Origin: Streptomyces sp. NRRL S-350
GTDB taxonomy: Bacteria; Actinomycetota; Actinomycetes; Streptomycetales; Streptomycetaceae
Length of the DNA stretch: 16,577 bases
Assembly: GCF_000719705.1 (NCBI RefSeq)
Contig: NZ_JOHO01000096.1
Coordinates: 1 to 16,577, forward strand
Reading direction: 5' to 3'
Part shown: piece by piece, positions 1 to 7,266 of the stretch
How positions within the stretch are numbered: position 1 is the stretch's first letter
How the letters are laid out: every line of letters begins with the position of its first letter
The notes under the pieces: model-generated
Seen by the model: the letters and a program-made list of their open reading frames with translations, nothing else
What the model was told of the DNA's origin: nothing
The model's database searches: none
Made by a program: the position numbers and the translations under genes

Positions 1-40
1 GAGCTTCGTGATCGACGACACCTCCGTCCAGACCGGCTGA
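1..40 (+). CDS. C-terminal end of an upstream gene (partial)
   Basis: The window opens inside a reading frame that reads SFVIDDTSVQTG and stops at TGA (38-40). The codons have the expected G/C third positions, and a hairpin terminator follows at 88-115, which fits a true gene end. The short beta-strand-like tail (VIDDTSV) resembles the last strand of carbohydrate-binding or jelly-roll domains of secreted actinobacterial enzymes, but twelve residues are too few to assign a family. The other two forward frames end less naturally here. Confidence 0.5.
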   Translation, partial: SFVIDDTSVQTG

Positions 41-87
41 ACCGGGGCCGGCCCCTCCTGAGGGGACGGTGAACCAGGACAGGTGAG

Positions 88-115
88 GGGCCCGGCGGCC
101 ACGACCGCCGGGCCC
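88..115 (+). terminator. Hairpin terminator after the partial gene
   Basis: GGGCCCGGCGG (88-98) pairs perfectly with CCGCCGGGCCC (105-115) around a six-base loop. It lies 47 bases after the stop at 40 and there is no U-tract, as is usual in streptomycetes. A smaller dyad, CCCCT/AGGGG, lies just upstream (53-66). Confidence 0.65.
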
Positions 116-287
116 TGCGCCTTCACCCTCAGAAACAGCTCAACTCCTCTCGTACCAAGAGGACCAGCGACTAGCCTGCCTTTGTCGCCGACCGGACAAA
201 CGATCCGTCGGCGCGCTCCCGGGGTCTTCCGGTGGGGCGCTTGGGCCGACTCGCGGCCAAGTGGAGCCGATGTTGTGGGGGTACGCG
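116..287 (+). promoter_or_regulatory. Leader/promoter region of the secretion operon
   Basis: This 172-base gap lies between the terminator and the start of the secretion operon, so the operon promoter should be here. I see no convincing -35/-10 pair. It holds two small dyads: TCCTCT/AGAGGA (145-150 with 158-163, seven-base loop) and CCGAC(C)GGA with TCCGTCGG (188-196 with 204-211, one bulge). A G-rich ribosome-binding site (GTGGGGG, about 275-281) precedes the ATG at 288. Confidence 0.3.
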
Positions 288-752
288 ATGAGTGACCTTG
301 ATTTCGAGCGGCGGGTGAACCCGTGGCTCTTCGACAGCTCCGGAAACCTGACGGAAGCGGCGAAGAAGCAGTTCCCGGACCTCGCGGCCACTGCGGCCGG
401 TGCCCAACCCCCGGGGTGGTCTCCGGAACCGGTGACCGGGGCGAGCGGCGGCGGTCCGGCGGTGAAGGTCAGCCCGGAGGCGCTGCGCCGGGCGTCGACC
501 AACGCGGCCACCCTGCACACCAAGTTCGACCAGGCCTGCCAGTGGGACTCCATGGACGTCCAGTACGCCACGGCGGACATGTCGGCGAGTTGGAAGACAG
601 CCCAGGCCCTCCACGCCGCGAACGAGATCTGGACGGCGCAGGTGAAGGCGACCAGCGCGATGATCGCCGACGTCGCCACCGCCTTGGCCGGGAACGCCGA
701 CCAGTACGCGCGCGCCGAACAGGCGAACGCCCAGAACTTCAAGCAGAGTTGA
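288..752 (+). CDS. ESX/type VII secretion target, EspC/WXG100-like
   Basis: A 154-residue, mostly helical protein, likely exported by a type VII (ESX) secretion system. Residues 1-60 are polar and proline/glycine-rich. Residues about 60-150 form two long alanine-rich helices joined near the only tryptophan-rich turn (SASWKTAQ), as in EspC/WXG100 helical hairpins, although no W-x-G triplet is present. Just before the C-terminus, Y140-A-R-A-E144 fits the general YxxxD/E export signal. The ATG at 288 is chosen over an in-frame GTG at 261 because GTGGGGG lies six bases upstream of it. The next gene starts ten bases after the stop, so the two are probably co-transcribed and may be secretion partners. 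Family assignment is by pattern, not alignment. Confidence 0.65.
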   Translation: MSDLDFERRVNPWLFDSSGNLTEAAKKQFPDLAATAAGAQPPGWSPEPVTGASGGGPAVKVSPEALRRASTNAATLHTKFDQACQWDSMDVQYATADMSASWKTAQALHAANEIWTAQVKATSAMIADVATALAGNADQYARAEQANAQNFKQS

Positions 753-762
753 GGCCTTCGAC

Positions 763-2979
763 ATGACGACCTTCGAAGACCTGAAACGCGATAGTTTCAG
801 CGGAATTCAGAGCGAGGCCGAAGCCTTCGAGCGGCGGGTCCGCAACTGGGAGTTCTCCTCCGAACTCACGGGTGACGTCATCACTCCGTTGCAGGCGTCC
901 GGTTGGCAGGGCGACGCGGCCGAACGTGCCTCCGTCACGATCACCAAGGTTCGGAACGAGATCGACGCGGCCTTCGAGGAGGCCAGCGGCATCGCGCAGG
1001 CCCTTCGCGACGCGCACACCGAACTCGCCGGAGCCAAGACGGACCTGGAGGCGGCACTCAAGAAGGCCGCCGATCACGCTCTGACGGTGTCCTCTGACGG
1101 CAGCCGGATCAGCTGGCCGGCGCCGACGACCGCGGCGGACAAGAGCGACCCGGAGTACGCCACCACCTACCGGCAGCTCGCGGACGAGGTGGCCGGCGAC
1201 ATCCAGAAGGCCGTCGCACGGGCGGTGGCAGCCGACGTCGCGGCCGCCACCGCACTCGCCGGCGCCACCGGAAAGGACAAGACCTCCTTCCAGCCAGGGC
1301 CGGGCAGGCCCGAGGAGCAGGCCAAACAGGCGGCCGACATCCTGAAGCTAGCCGGGAACGTCACCGACGCCCAATTGGACCAGCTCAACAAGGCGTTGAA
1401 GGAACACGCCAACGACCCGCGGTTCACCTCGGCCTTCTACCAAGACCTCGGGCCGGACGGATTCCTCAAGTACTACGGCCAGTTGGCCGCCGCCTCGGCC
1501 GACAAGGACGGGAGGCGGCCGCAGGCCATCTCGGACCTCCAGAAGAACCTCGGGACGGCGCTGGCCACCGCCACCAACACCTGTAACTACCCGCGCCTGT
1601 CGGACGAGTGGGAAGCGGCACTGCGGCGCGCGGGAGTGGCCCGGGTCGACGTCTGGCCGGCCGGCGGCGCCCAGCCGTTCGGCTACCAGGTCCTGTCGAA
1701 CATCCTGCGGACCGGCACGTACGACAAGCATTTCCTGAACCCGATCGCCGAGCACGTCACCCAGCTGAGCAAGAAGGACGGGGTCTGGTCCTCGGACGGG
1801 TGGAACGTCCGGGACTTCAACCGGTTGAAGTTCCTGGGAGCCCCGGAGGGCGGCCTCAACCCGATGGCGGGGGTGCTGGAGGCTCTCGGACACAATCCGC
1901 AGGCTGCGATGGCCTACTTCCACGACCCAGCCACGACCTACAACATCGACGGGTCGGTCAAGGCGTACAACCAGAAGAACGACTACTTCGACCTGCTGAC
2001 CAAGTCGGGTGGCCATTCGCCGCTCCAGGACGTGTGGACGGGACGCACCGAGCTGTACGGCCACGTCGAGCAGGCCGGGGCGACCTCCCTCGGCCACGCG
2101 CTGGAGGCGGCCACCACCGGCCGCGCCTACGACTCACAGGACCCGCTGACGCCCCACACCCCGGACGAGGCGGCGCTGATGAAGCAAGTGGTCGACCGTT
2201 TCGGGAACGGGGACGGCCCCAAGTCGCTCCGTGCGGGGGAGCCGTTCGCCTGTGCCGCGCCGAGTCTGGGCCACATGATGGCCGCCTACATGGGCGACGT
2301 ACAGGTGGCGATGAGTCCGCAGGACCACACGCTGACGACCTACGGCGCCCCGGTGAAGATGAGCACGGAGGACGCCGCGAAGCTACTGGGCGCGCTGGGT
2401 CGCAACCCCGAGGCCTTCGGCACCATCGCCCAGGCCCAGCAGGCCTACACGGCGGCGCACATCCAGGACGTCATGCTGCACCGGGATGTCTACGGCGCCC
2501 AGTTCGACCAGGCAGTGAACAATGCGGCGCGCTCCGGCGGTGAGGTGGCCGGGATCCTCACAGCAGCCCGCTCGGACGCGTTGGTGAAGGAGATGCACGC
2601 TCAGGCGGACGCGTACAACAAGTCCATCGACCAGAACGGGATGTGGGGGAAGGCGGTCTGGACCGCGACCGGCGGCAAGGTGCTTGCGGCGATTCCCGGT
2701 GTCGGTGCGGGCCTGTCGCTGCCGGTGAACTACTTCGTCGATCAGCTGACGTCGAGCTACCACATCACCGACGTGAACACCGCGGACCCGGCCACGCATG
2801 CGGACGTGGCGGGCGTCGGCGGCCCGGCCGGCGCGGCCAAGCAGGCAGTGGAGACCGCGGCGCAGGGAACCGGCCTGAACCCCTACCAGATCGAGGCACT
2901 GTCCGGAGGGGCCGCGAACGCGGTGCGGGACGGTGCGAATGACAGCGCGGGGCTCTTCGCCAGGGCCGTCAATGGCTGA
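763..2979 (+). CDS. Large WxG-domain type VII secretion-associated protein
   Basis: A 738-residue protein whose first 115 residues look like a WXG100/LXG helical hairpin: a long helix, a W48-Q49-G50 turn, then an alanine/glutamate-rich helix. No signal peptide is seen. The rest (about 150-620) is a long alpha-helical body with phrases such as FYQDLGPDGFLKYY, seen in large actinobacterial secretion-associated proteins (DUF6571-like; assignment from memory). A glycine-rich hydrophobic segment (about 640-655, around IPGVGAGLSLPV) lies near the C-terminus. I recognise no toxin, nuclease or protease motif. It starts ten bases after its small partner and overlaps the next gene by eight bases. The natural reading is a substrate/partner pair exported together; a channel or assembly role is possible but unsupported. 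Confidence 0.65.
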   Translation: MTTFEDLKRDSFSGIQSEAEAFERRVRNWEFSSELTGDVITPLQASGWQGDAAERASVTITKVRNEIDAAFEEASGIAQALRDAHTELAGAKTDLEAALKKAADHALTVSSDGSRISWPAPTTAADKSDPEYATTYRQLADEVAGDIQKAVARAVAADVAAATALAGATGKDKTSFQPGPGRPEEQAKQAADILKLAGNVTDAQLDQLNKALKEHANDPRFTSAFYQDLGPDGFLKYYGQLAAASADKDGRRPQAISDLQKNLGTALATATNTCNYPRLSDEWEAALRRAGVARVDVWPAGGAQPFGYQVLSNILRTGTYDKHFLNPIAEHVTQLSKKDGVWSSDGWNVRDFNRLKFLGAPEGGLNPMAGVLEALGHNPQAAMAYFHDPATTYNIDGSVKAYNQKNDYFDLLTKSGGHSPLQDVWTGRTELYGHVEQAGATSLGHALEAATTGRAYDSQDPLTPHTPDEAALMKQVVDRFGNGDGPKSLRAGEPFACAAPSLGHMMAAYMGDVQVAMSPQDHTLTTYGAPVKMSTEDAAKLLGALGRNPEAFGTIAQAQQAYTAAHIQDVMLHRDVYGAQFDQAVNNAARSGGEVAGILTAARSDALVKEMHAQADAYNKSIDQNGMWGKAVWTATGGKVLAAIPGVGAGLSLPVNYFVDQLTSSYHITDVNTADPATHADVAGVGGPAGAAKQAVETAAQGTGLNPYQIEALSGGAANAVRDGANDSAGLFARAVNG

Positions 2980-3619
2980 GGGCAAGCGGAACGGGCGGCG
3001 GTGGCTCGCCGCCGGGGCCGCGGCGGTGGTCCTCGCCGGGGCCGGGTGGTGGTGGCGGTCGGCTCAGGCACCGGCGGAGCTGCCGGCCAGCGCCTGCTGG
3101 TCGGTGCTCACGCGGGCGGATCTCAAGCCCCTGGCGGAGGGCGAGCACGGGACCTTCGCCGTGTCCTACTGGCTGGACGACGACGGGACGCGGCTCCGTC
3201 CGAGCCCGAAGGAGTGGGAGCAGAGCTGTGAGGTCCGACGGTCTCCGGAGGACACCGTCCTGAGGATCGTCGTGGAGCCTTTGGGAGACTCCGCCATGCA
3301 GGGCCGCTTCGCTCCGTCGGGGACTGACGGTCCGCTCGACTTCGGACCGGACGTGCAAGGGCTGGTCAGGCAGGCGAAGGCGAGCCTCGGGTTCCGGTGC
3401 GACAATCCGGAGACCGCGAGCACGAGTGCGCCCTACGTGGAGATCGAGGTCGGGACGCGTTTCACCCGACCGGTGCCGGACCGGAGCCACCGGGCGATCC
3501 TCGACATCGCGCTCAAGACCGCCAAGGCCGTCGTGGCGAGCTACCCGTGCTCGAACCCGCTGCACCTGCCGGACAGCGTGCCCGAGGTGGCAGCGAACTT
3601 CCCGTCGGCGGGCCCCTGA
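2972..3619 (+). CDS. Membrane-anchored hypothetical protein of the secretion operon
   Basis: A 215-residue protein with a basic N-terminus (KRNGRR), one hydrophobic segment at about 9-26 (WLAAGAAAVVLAGAGWWW), and a domain of about 185 residues predicted to be extracytoplasmic. That domain has four cysteines (near C34, C78, C138 and C187, by rough count) which could form two disulfides. There is no lipobox, so the N-terminal segment should be an uncleaved anchor or a weak signal peptide. The ATG at 2972 overlaps the stop of the previous gene (TGA 2977-2979), which suggests translational coupling; an in-frame ATG at 2933 lies further inside the upstream gene and is less likely. I do not recognise the domain. 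Its place after two ESX-like substrates suggests a surface accessory or immunity-like partner; this is inferred from position only. Confidence 0.6.
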   Translation: MAEGKRNGRRWLAAGAAAVVLAGAGWWWRSAQAPAELPASACWSVLTRADLKPLAEGEHGTFAVSYWLDDDGTRLRPSPKEWEQSCEVRRSPEDTVLRIVVEPLGDSAMQGRFAPSGTDGPLDFGPDVQGLVRQAKASLGFRCDNPETASTSAPYVEIEVGTRFTRPVPDRSHRAILDIALKTAKAVVASYPCSNPLHLPDSVPEVAANFPSAGP

Positions 3620-3649
3620 CCGCCCTCGGGCCGCCCCTGTGCGGATCGG

Positions 3650-3862
3650 ATGATCGAACCAGTAGACCTGGTGAGGTTCGACCGCGACGGCGCCCTCGGC
3701 AAGCCCGCGCCCGACCCGGTCCGGCACGCCGCCCGGACCATGGGCGTCGACCCGGCCCGCTGCGCCACGCGGGCGGCGGCGGAGCGGCCGGCCGGGCCGG
3801 GTGCGGACGGCCTCGGCGACAAGGGCGGGCGGCGCGGCTCGGTGGCCGGTCACCAGGGGTAG
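3650..3862 (+). pseudogene. Remnant of a HAD-superfamily phosphatase
   Basis: An open frame of 70 codons that strings together the motifs of a HAD phosphatase without its core. Residues 9-15 (RFDRDGA) resemble motif I (FDxDGT). They are followed directly by GKPAPDPVRHAARTMGVDPARC, the motif III segment that normally lies about 130 residues later, and then by ERPAGPGA, which looks like a worn EDSPAGxxA motif IV. The cap and most of the Rossmann core are missing, and the last 13 bases overlap the end of the SDR gene on the other strand. The best reading is a gene with a large internal deletion now decaying. A functional mini-protein is unlikely because the second catalytic Asp region and the fold are gone. 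Confidence 0.45.
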
Positions 3863-4593
3863 GTGCCGCCCTCGGGGTGGAAGAACCGGCCGGTCGCGCT
3901 CGTCTCGGCCTCGCCGAGCTGGCGGGCGATCCGGTGGCCGCCCTCCTGCGACGTCGCGTGGCCGCTGTGGCCGTTGAGGTCGGTCGCGCAGTAGCCCGGT
4001 TCGAGGGAGCTGACCTTGATGCCGCTGTCGCGCAGCGTCCGGGCGTAGATCAGGGTGACGGCGTTCAGCGCGGCCTTGGAGGAGTTGTAGGCGAGCAGCG
4101 TCGCGTGCTCCCAGAGGGGGCTGTCCGGGTCGGCCAGGAAGGAGAAGCTGCCGAGGCCGCTGGAGACGTTGCCGATCAGCCCGGCCGGTGACTTGCGCAG
4201 CAGCGGCAGCATGGCGTTGGTGACGGCGATGACGCCGAGCACGTTGGTCTCGTAGGTCTCGCGCACCGCCTCGACGGGCAGTTCCTCCGGTGTGCGCTGC
4301 CAGTCCCGGGCGACACCCGCGTTGTTGACCAGGGTGTCCAGCCGGCCGTATTCGGCGGCGATCAGGTCGGCCGCGGCGGTGATGGTGGCCGGGTCGGTCA
4401 CGTCCAGGCGGACGGGGCGGACGTCCAGGCCCTCGGCGGTGAGGCCGGCGGCGGCCGCGGCGCCGCGCTCGGCGTCGCGGGCGCCGATCAGGACGGTGTG
4501 CCCGGCGCGGGCGAGTTCGCCGGCGGTGGCGAGGCCGATGCCCTTGTTGGCGCCGGTGATCAGGACGATGCGGTTCTTCGCTGGGGTGGTCAT
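3850..4593 (-). CDS. Short-chain dehydrogenase/reductase (SDR)
   Basis: A 247-residue classical SDR, an NAD(P)(H)-dependent oxidoreductase acting in the cytoplasm on an unknown alcohol or ketone. The cofactor motif T13-G-A-N-K-G-I-G20 is intact, as are N90-N-A-G93, the catalytic serine region (S144/S145) and Y169-x-x-x-K173. An arginine in the GARD turn (about 38) suggests NADPH preference. The protein ends in YPW. The ATG at 4593 has GGTGGAG just upstream; the open frame runs further 5' but crosses the divergent regulator gene. It is transcribed away from the XRE/MmyB regulator, the usual arrangement in which such a regulator controls its neighbouring SDR. The substrate cannot be read from sequence. 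Confidence 0.92.
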   Translation of the reverse strand: MTTPAKNRIVLITGANKGIGLATAGELARAGHTVLIGARDAERGAAAAAGLTAEGLDVRPVRLDVTDPATITAAADLIAAEYGRLDTLVNNAGVARDWQRTPEELPVEAVRETYETNVLGVIAVTNAMLPLLRKSPAGLIGNVSSGLGSFSFLADPDSPLWEHATLLAYNSSKAALNAVTLIYARTLRDSGIKVSSLEPGYCATDLNGHSGHATSQEGGHRIARQLGEAETSATGRFFHPEGGTYPW

Positions 4594-4696
4594 GGCTCCA
4601 CCGTGGCGGGTTCGGGGCCCGGGTGGGAGGGCACTGTCGAGGGTGGTACCGGCAGTCCCATGGTGGGCGGGCGGGTGTCCGGGCCAGACTGGGGCT
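4594..4696. promoter_or_regulatory. Divergent promoter/operator between SDR and XRE regulator
   Basis: This 103-base gap must hold the promoters of both divergent genes and probably the regulator's operator. An imperfect dyad is visible: TGGGA (4624-4628) with TCCCA (4656-4660), enclosing ACTG (4633-4636) and CAGT (4653-4656) around the palindrome GGTACC (4645-4650). The two pairs do not share an exact centre, so this is a candidate only. No clear -35/-10 hexamers were found. Confidence 0.35.
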
Positions 4697-5551
4697 GTGG
4701 AACACGTGGACCGGGCGGAGTTGGCCGCCTTCCTGCGGCGCTGGCGCGCCCGGGTCCAGCCGGCCGACGTCGGCCTGCCGGCCGGTGGGCGGCGCCGTAC
4801 CGCGGGCCTGCGCCGCCAGGAGGTCGCGCAGCTCGCGGGCATGTCGGTGGAGTACTACATCCGCCTCGAACAGGGCCGGGGCCCGCGGCCGTCCCGCCAG
4901 ATGATCGGGGCGATCAGCCGGGCGTTGCGGCTGTCCGACGACGAACGCGCCCACCTGCACCACCTGGTGGGCGAGCCGCCGCTGCCGCCGCCAGGGTTGG
5001 CCCGCGAGGTGCGGCCGGGCGTCCTGCACCTGCTCGACCGGCTGGATGACACCCCGGCCATGGTCTGCAGCGCCGCCCGGGACGTGCTCGCCTGGAACGC
5101 CATGGCGGCCGCGCTGCTCGGCGACTTCTCGGCTCTGCCGCCGGGCGAGCGCAACCTCGTCTGGCGGTTCTTCACCGACCCGGACGCCCGCGCCCTCCAC
5201 GAACCCTCCGGCGGCGAGGAGTTCGCCTGCCGGGCGGTCGCCGACCTGCGGTCCGCCGCGGCCCGCTACCCCGCCGACAGCGCCCTGCGCGCCCTGGTCG
5301 GGCGGCTGCTGGCGCACAGCGCCGAGTTCCGGGAGCTGTGGGCGCGGCAGGACGTGGAGGTGCGCCGCTCGACCAGCAAGAGGCTCCGCCACCCGGTGGT
5401 CGGCCTGCTCGACCTCGACTGCGAGGCGCTGCACGACCCGCACCGCGACCAGTGGACGATCTTCTACACCGCCGCCCCCGGCACGACGTCGCACGCGGCG
5501 CTGCGGTTGCTGAAGGTGGTGGGCAGTCAGGACCTCGCGGTACGGGAGTGA
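4697..5551 (+). CDS. XRE/MmyB-type transcriptional regulator
   Basis: A 284-residue cytoplasmic DNA-binding protein. Residues about 30-90 hold a helix-turn-helix typical of the actinobacterial XRE family (RRTAGLRRQEVAQLAGMSVE, then YYIRLEQGRGPRPS). Residues about 105-275 fit the MmyB-like PAS-type ligand-binding domain (WNAMAAALLGDF, FFTDPDARALH, then a region ending VGLLDLDCEAL). Such proteins commonly repress or activate a divergent SDR gene, as found here. The start is uncertain: GTG 4697 is listed, but GTG 4706 (VDRAELAAFLRR) matches how many relatives begin; the GGGG at 4691-4694 is close to the first and distant from the second. The 3' end overlaps the LysR gene by 25 bases on the opposite strand. 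Confidence 0.9.
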   Translation: MEHVDRAELAAFLRRWRARVQPADVGLPAGGRRRTAGLRRQEVAQLAGMSVEYYIRLEQGRGPRPSRQMIGAISRALRLSDDERAHLHHLVGEPPLPPPGLAREVRPGVLHLLDRLDDTPAMVCSAARDVLAWNAMAAALLGDFSALPPGERNLVWRFFTDPDARALHEPSGGEEFACRAVADLRSAAARYPADSALRALVGRLLAHSAEFRELWARQDVEVRRSTSKRLRHPVVGLLDLDCEALHDPHRDQWTIFYTAAPGTTSHAALRLLKVVGSQDLAVRE

Positions 5552-6381
5552 GCGGGCCCCGGCTCCTCGTTCGCGGTCCCGCGCAGCGTGGCGGTGGCGA
5601 TGTCCAGGAAGTCCTGCCCGGGCCCGGTGAGGCCCTCCTCCGGCACGGCCAGGCAGATCTCGACGGGCAGCGAGTCGGTGACCGGCAGGTAGACGAGGTC
5701 GGGGCGGGAGTACGAGCCCGTGACGCTGAGCGGGACGAGTGCGATGCCCTGCCCGGAGGCGACCAGCTCGAACTTCTCGTCCAGGGAGGACGTCCGCCGC
5801 TTCCTGGCGTCGAGGATCGGCTCGCCGTCGAGGTCGGCCGCGGTGAGGGCGTGCCGGCCGGCCAGCCGATGCGTCACCGGCAGGCAGGCGACCTTGGTCT
5901 CGTGCCCGATCGGGACGGTGAGCAGCCCCGTGTCGTCGAACGGGCGGCGCAGGAGGCCGACGTGGGCGCGGCCGTCGCGCAGCGGGGCGTCCTGCTCCCA
6001 CCAGCGCAGCGGCAGGACGTCGACCCCGACGTCCGGGTGGCGCGCGGTGAACGCCCGGATCGCCTCCGACACGTGCAGCCCCGGCGAGAACGCGACGACC
6101 AGCCGCCGCTCGCCCAGCGCGGCCTCCTGGACGCGCCGCAGGGCGGTGTCCACCGTCGCGGTGATCCGCGCCGCCTCCTGGTACAACTGCTCACCAGCGG
6201 AAGTCAGTTCGACACTGCGCGTGGTCCGGGTGAACAGCCGGCAGCCCAACTCCTGCTCGAAGGCGCGGATCTGACGGCTGAGGACGGGCTGCGCGATGAA
6301 CAGTTCCTGGGCTGCCCGACCGAACTGCCGGTGCTCGGCCACCGCGACGAAGTAGCGGAGCTTGCGCAGGTCCAGATCCAT
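5527..6381 (-). CDS. LysR-family transcriptional regulator
   Basis: A 284-residue LysR-type regulator. Residues 1-60 form the winged helix-turn-helix (LRKLRYFVAVAEHRQFGRAA, then QPVLSRQIRAFEQELGCRLF). A linker helix runs to about residue 88 and a periplasmic-binding-protein-like effector domain from about 90 to 270 (LVVAFSPG at its start). The length is slightly short of the usual 300 but the domains look complete. It is divergent from the second SDR gene with a 70-base gap, the standard arrangement for a LysR protein that controls its neighbour and itself. Its last eight codons overlap the XRE regulator on the other strand. The effector is unknown. The start at 6381 begins MDLDLRKLRYF, typical of the family. 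Confidence 0.93.
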   Translation of the reverse strand: MDLDLRKLRYFVAVAEHRQFGRAAQELFIAQPVLSRQIRAFEQELGCRLFTRTTRSVELTSAGEQLYQEAARITATVDTALRRVQEAALGERRLVVAFSPGLHVSEAIRAFTARHPDVGVDVLPLRWWEQDAPLRDGRAHVGLLRRPFDDTGLLTVPIGHETKVACLPVTHRLAGRHALTAADLDGEPILDARKRRTSSLDEKFELVASGQGIALVPLSVTGSYSRPDLVYLPVTDSLPVEICLAVPEEGLTGPGQDFLDIATATLRGTANEEPGPAHSRTARS

Positions 6382-6451
6382 GCCCGTACGGTATCAACGC
6401 ACGCGGAAGAGGTATTGGACTCCCGCTCCCGGCCGCTCGGAGACTGGCGGC
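6382..6451. promoter_or_regulatory. LysR/SDR divergent promoter with GGTAT repeats
   Basis: The 70-base gap between divergent start codons contains GGTAT at 6390-6394 and again at 6411-6415. The copies are 21 bases apart, two turns of the helix on the same face, which suits a LysR tetramer contacting two sites. No perfect T-N11-A dyad is evident. GGAGACT (6439-6445) may be the SDR ribosome site. Confidence 0.35.
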
Positions 6452-7147
6452 ATGACAGAAACGCGCAAGACCGCCCTCGTCATCGGTGCCTCCCGCACCC
6501 TGGGCCTCGGCATCGCCGCCGAGTACCTGCGGCGCGGCTGGGACGTCATCGGCACGGTGCGCGGCAGTCGCCGCACGGGCCTGCACGAGCTGGCCGGGCC
6601 CTCCGGCGGAAGGCTGACCGTCGAGTCGCTGGAGATGACCGACCCGGAGCAGATCGCGGCCCTGCGCGACCGGCTGGCCGGGCGCACCCTCGACCTGCTC
6701 TTCGTCAACGCCGCCATCACGCGGGGCGACCTGCCGATCGGCGAGGTGCCGACGGACATGTTCACCGAGGTGATGGTGACCAACGCGCTCAGCCCGATGC
6801 GCGTCGTGGAGACCCTCGGCCCGCTGGTCGCACCGACCGGGACCATCGGCGTGATGTCCTCCGACCAGGGCGGCATCTCCCTGAACACCGAGGGGGGCCA
6901 GGACCTGTACCGGGCCGCGAAGTCCGCGCTCAACCAGCTGATGCGCTGCTACGCCGTCCGCCGGGCCGGTGACGGCCGCACGCTGCTGCTCATGGACCCG
7001 GGCTGGGTGCGCACCGAACTCGGCGGGCCGGAGGCGGAGTTGAGCGTGGAGGAGAGCGTTCCCGGGGTGGTGGAGACGATGGAGCGCCATCGCGGCGAGC
7101 CCGGGCTCCGGTTCCTGGACCACCAGGGCAAGGACGTGCCCTGGTAG
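6452..7147 (+). CDS. Short-chain dehydrogenase/reductase (SDR), divergent variant
   Basis: A 231-residue SDR-fold oxidoreductase. The nucleotide-binding motif is G12-A-S-R-T-L-G-L-G20, an atypical spacing of the usual TGxxxGIG. The NNAG motif is replaced by V85-N-A-A88. A serine pair (S136/S137) and Y153-x-x-x-K157 are present, so catalysis looks possible. The protein ends in DVPW, like the YPW end of the other SDR nearby. The ATG at 6452 is chosen because an in-frame upstream ATG would lie inside the LysR gene. It is divergent from the LysR regulator, its probable controller. This group resembles the CsgA/sniffer-type SDRs of actinobacteria rather than fatty-acid reductases; the substrate is unknown. 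Confidence 0.88.
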   Translation: MTETRKTALVIGASRTLGLGIAAEYLRRGWDVIGTVRGSRRTGLHELAGPSGGRLTVESLEMTDPEQIAALRDRLAGRTLDLLFVNAAITRGDLPIGEVPTDMFTEVMVTNALSPMRVVETLGPLVAPTGTIGVMSSDQGGISLNTEGGQDLYRAAKSALNQLMRCYAVRRAGDGRTLLLMDPGWVRTELGGPEAELSVEESVPGVVETMERHRGEPGLRFLDHQGKDVPW

Positions 7148-7182
7148 GTGGCGCTCTGGGCGCCGGTGCTCTGGGAGCCGTG

Positions 7183-7212
7183 CCCCGGTGGTCGTGGCCC
7201 CGGTGGTCGTGG
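7183..7212 (+). repeat. 15-bp perfect tandem duplication
   Basis: CCCCGGTGGTCGTGG occurs at 7183-7197 and again at 7198-7212 with no change. It lies in the 119-base gap between the SDR stop (7147) and the kinase start (7267). That gap also carries the kinase ribosome site, GGAAGGG at 7251-7257. Confidence 0.7.
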
Positions 7213-7266
7213 CGGCGGGAGAATCTCCGTTGCAGGGCAGCGCGGTTGCTGGAAGGGTCGGGCGCC

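Noticed and set aside
261..287. Upstream in-frame GTG start for the first secretion gene
   Set aside because: It has no ribosome site, whereas the ATG at 288 has GTGGGGG at a good distance.
2650..2979. C-terminal toxin domain in the 738-residue WxG protein
   Set aside because: No HxxH, nuclease, ADP-ribosyltransferase or deaminase motif was visible. Only a Gly-rich hydrophobic segment and helices are present.
2969..6001. A 1010-codon reverse-strand open frame
   Set aside because: It crosses several well-supported genes on both strands and is made of low-complexity Arg/Pro/Gly runs. Long open shadow frames are expected at this GC content.
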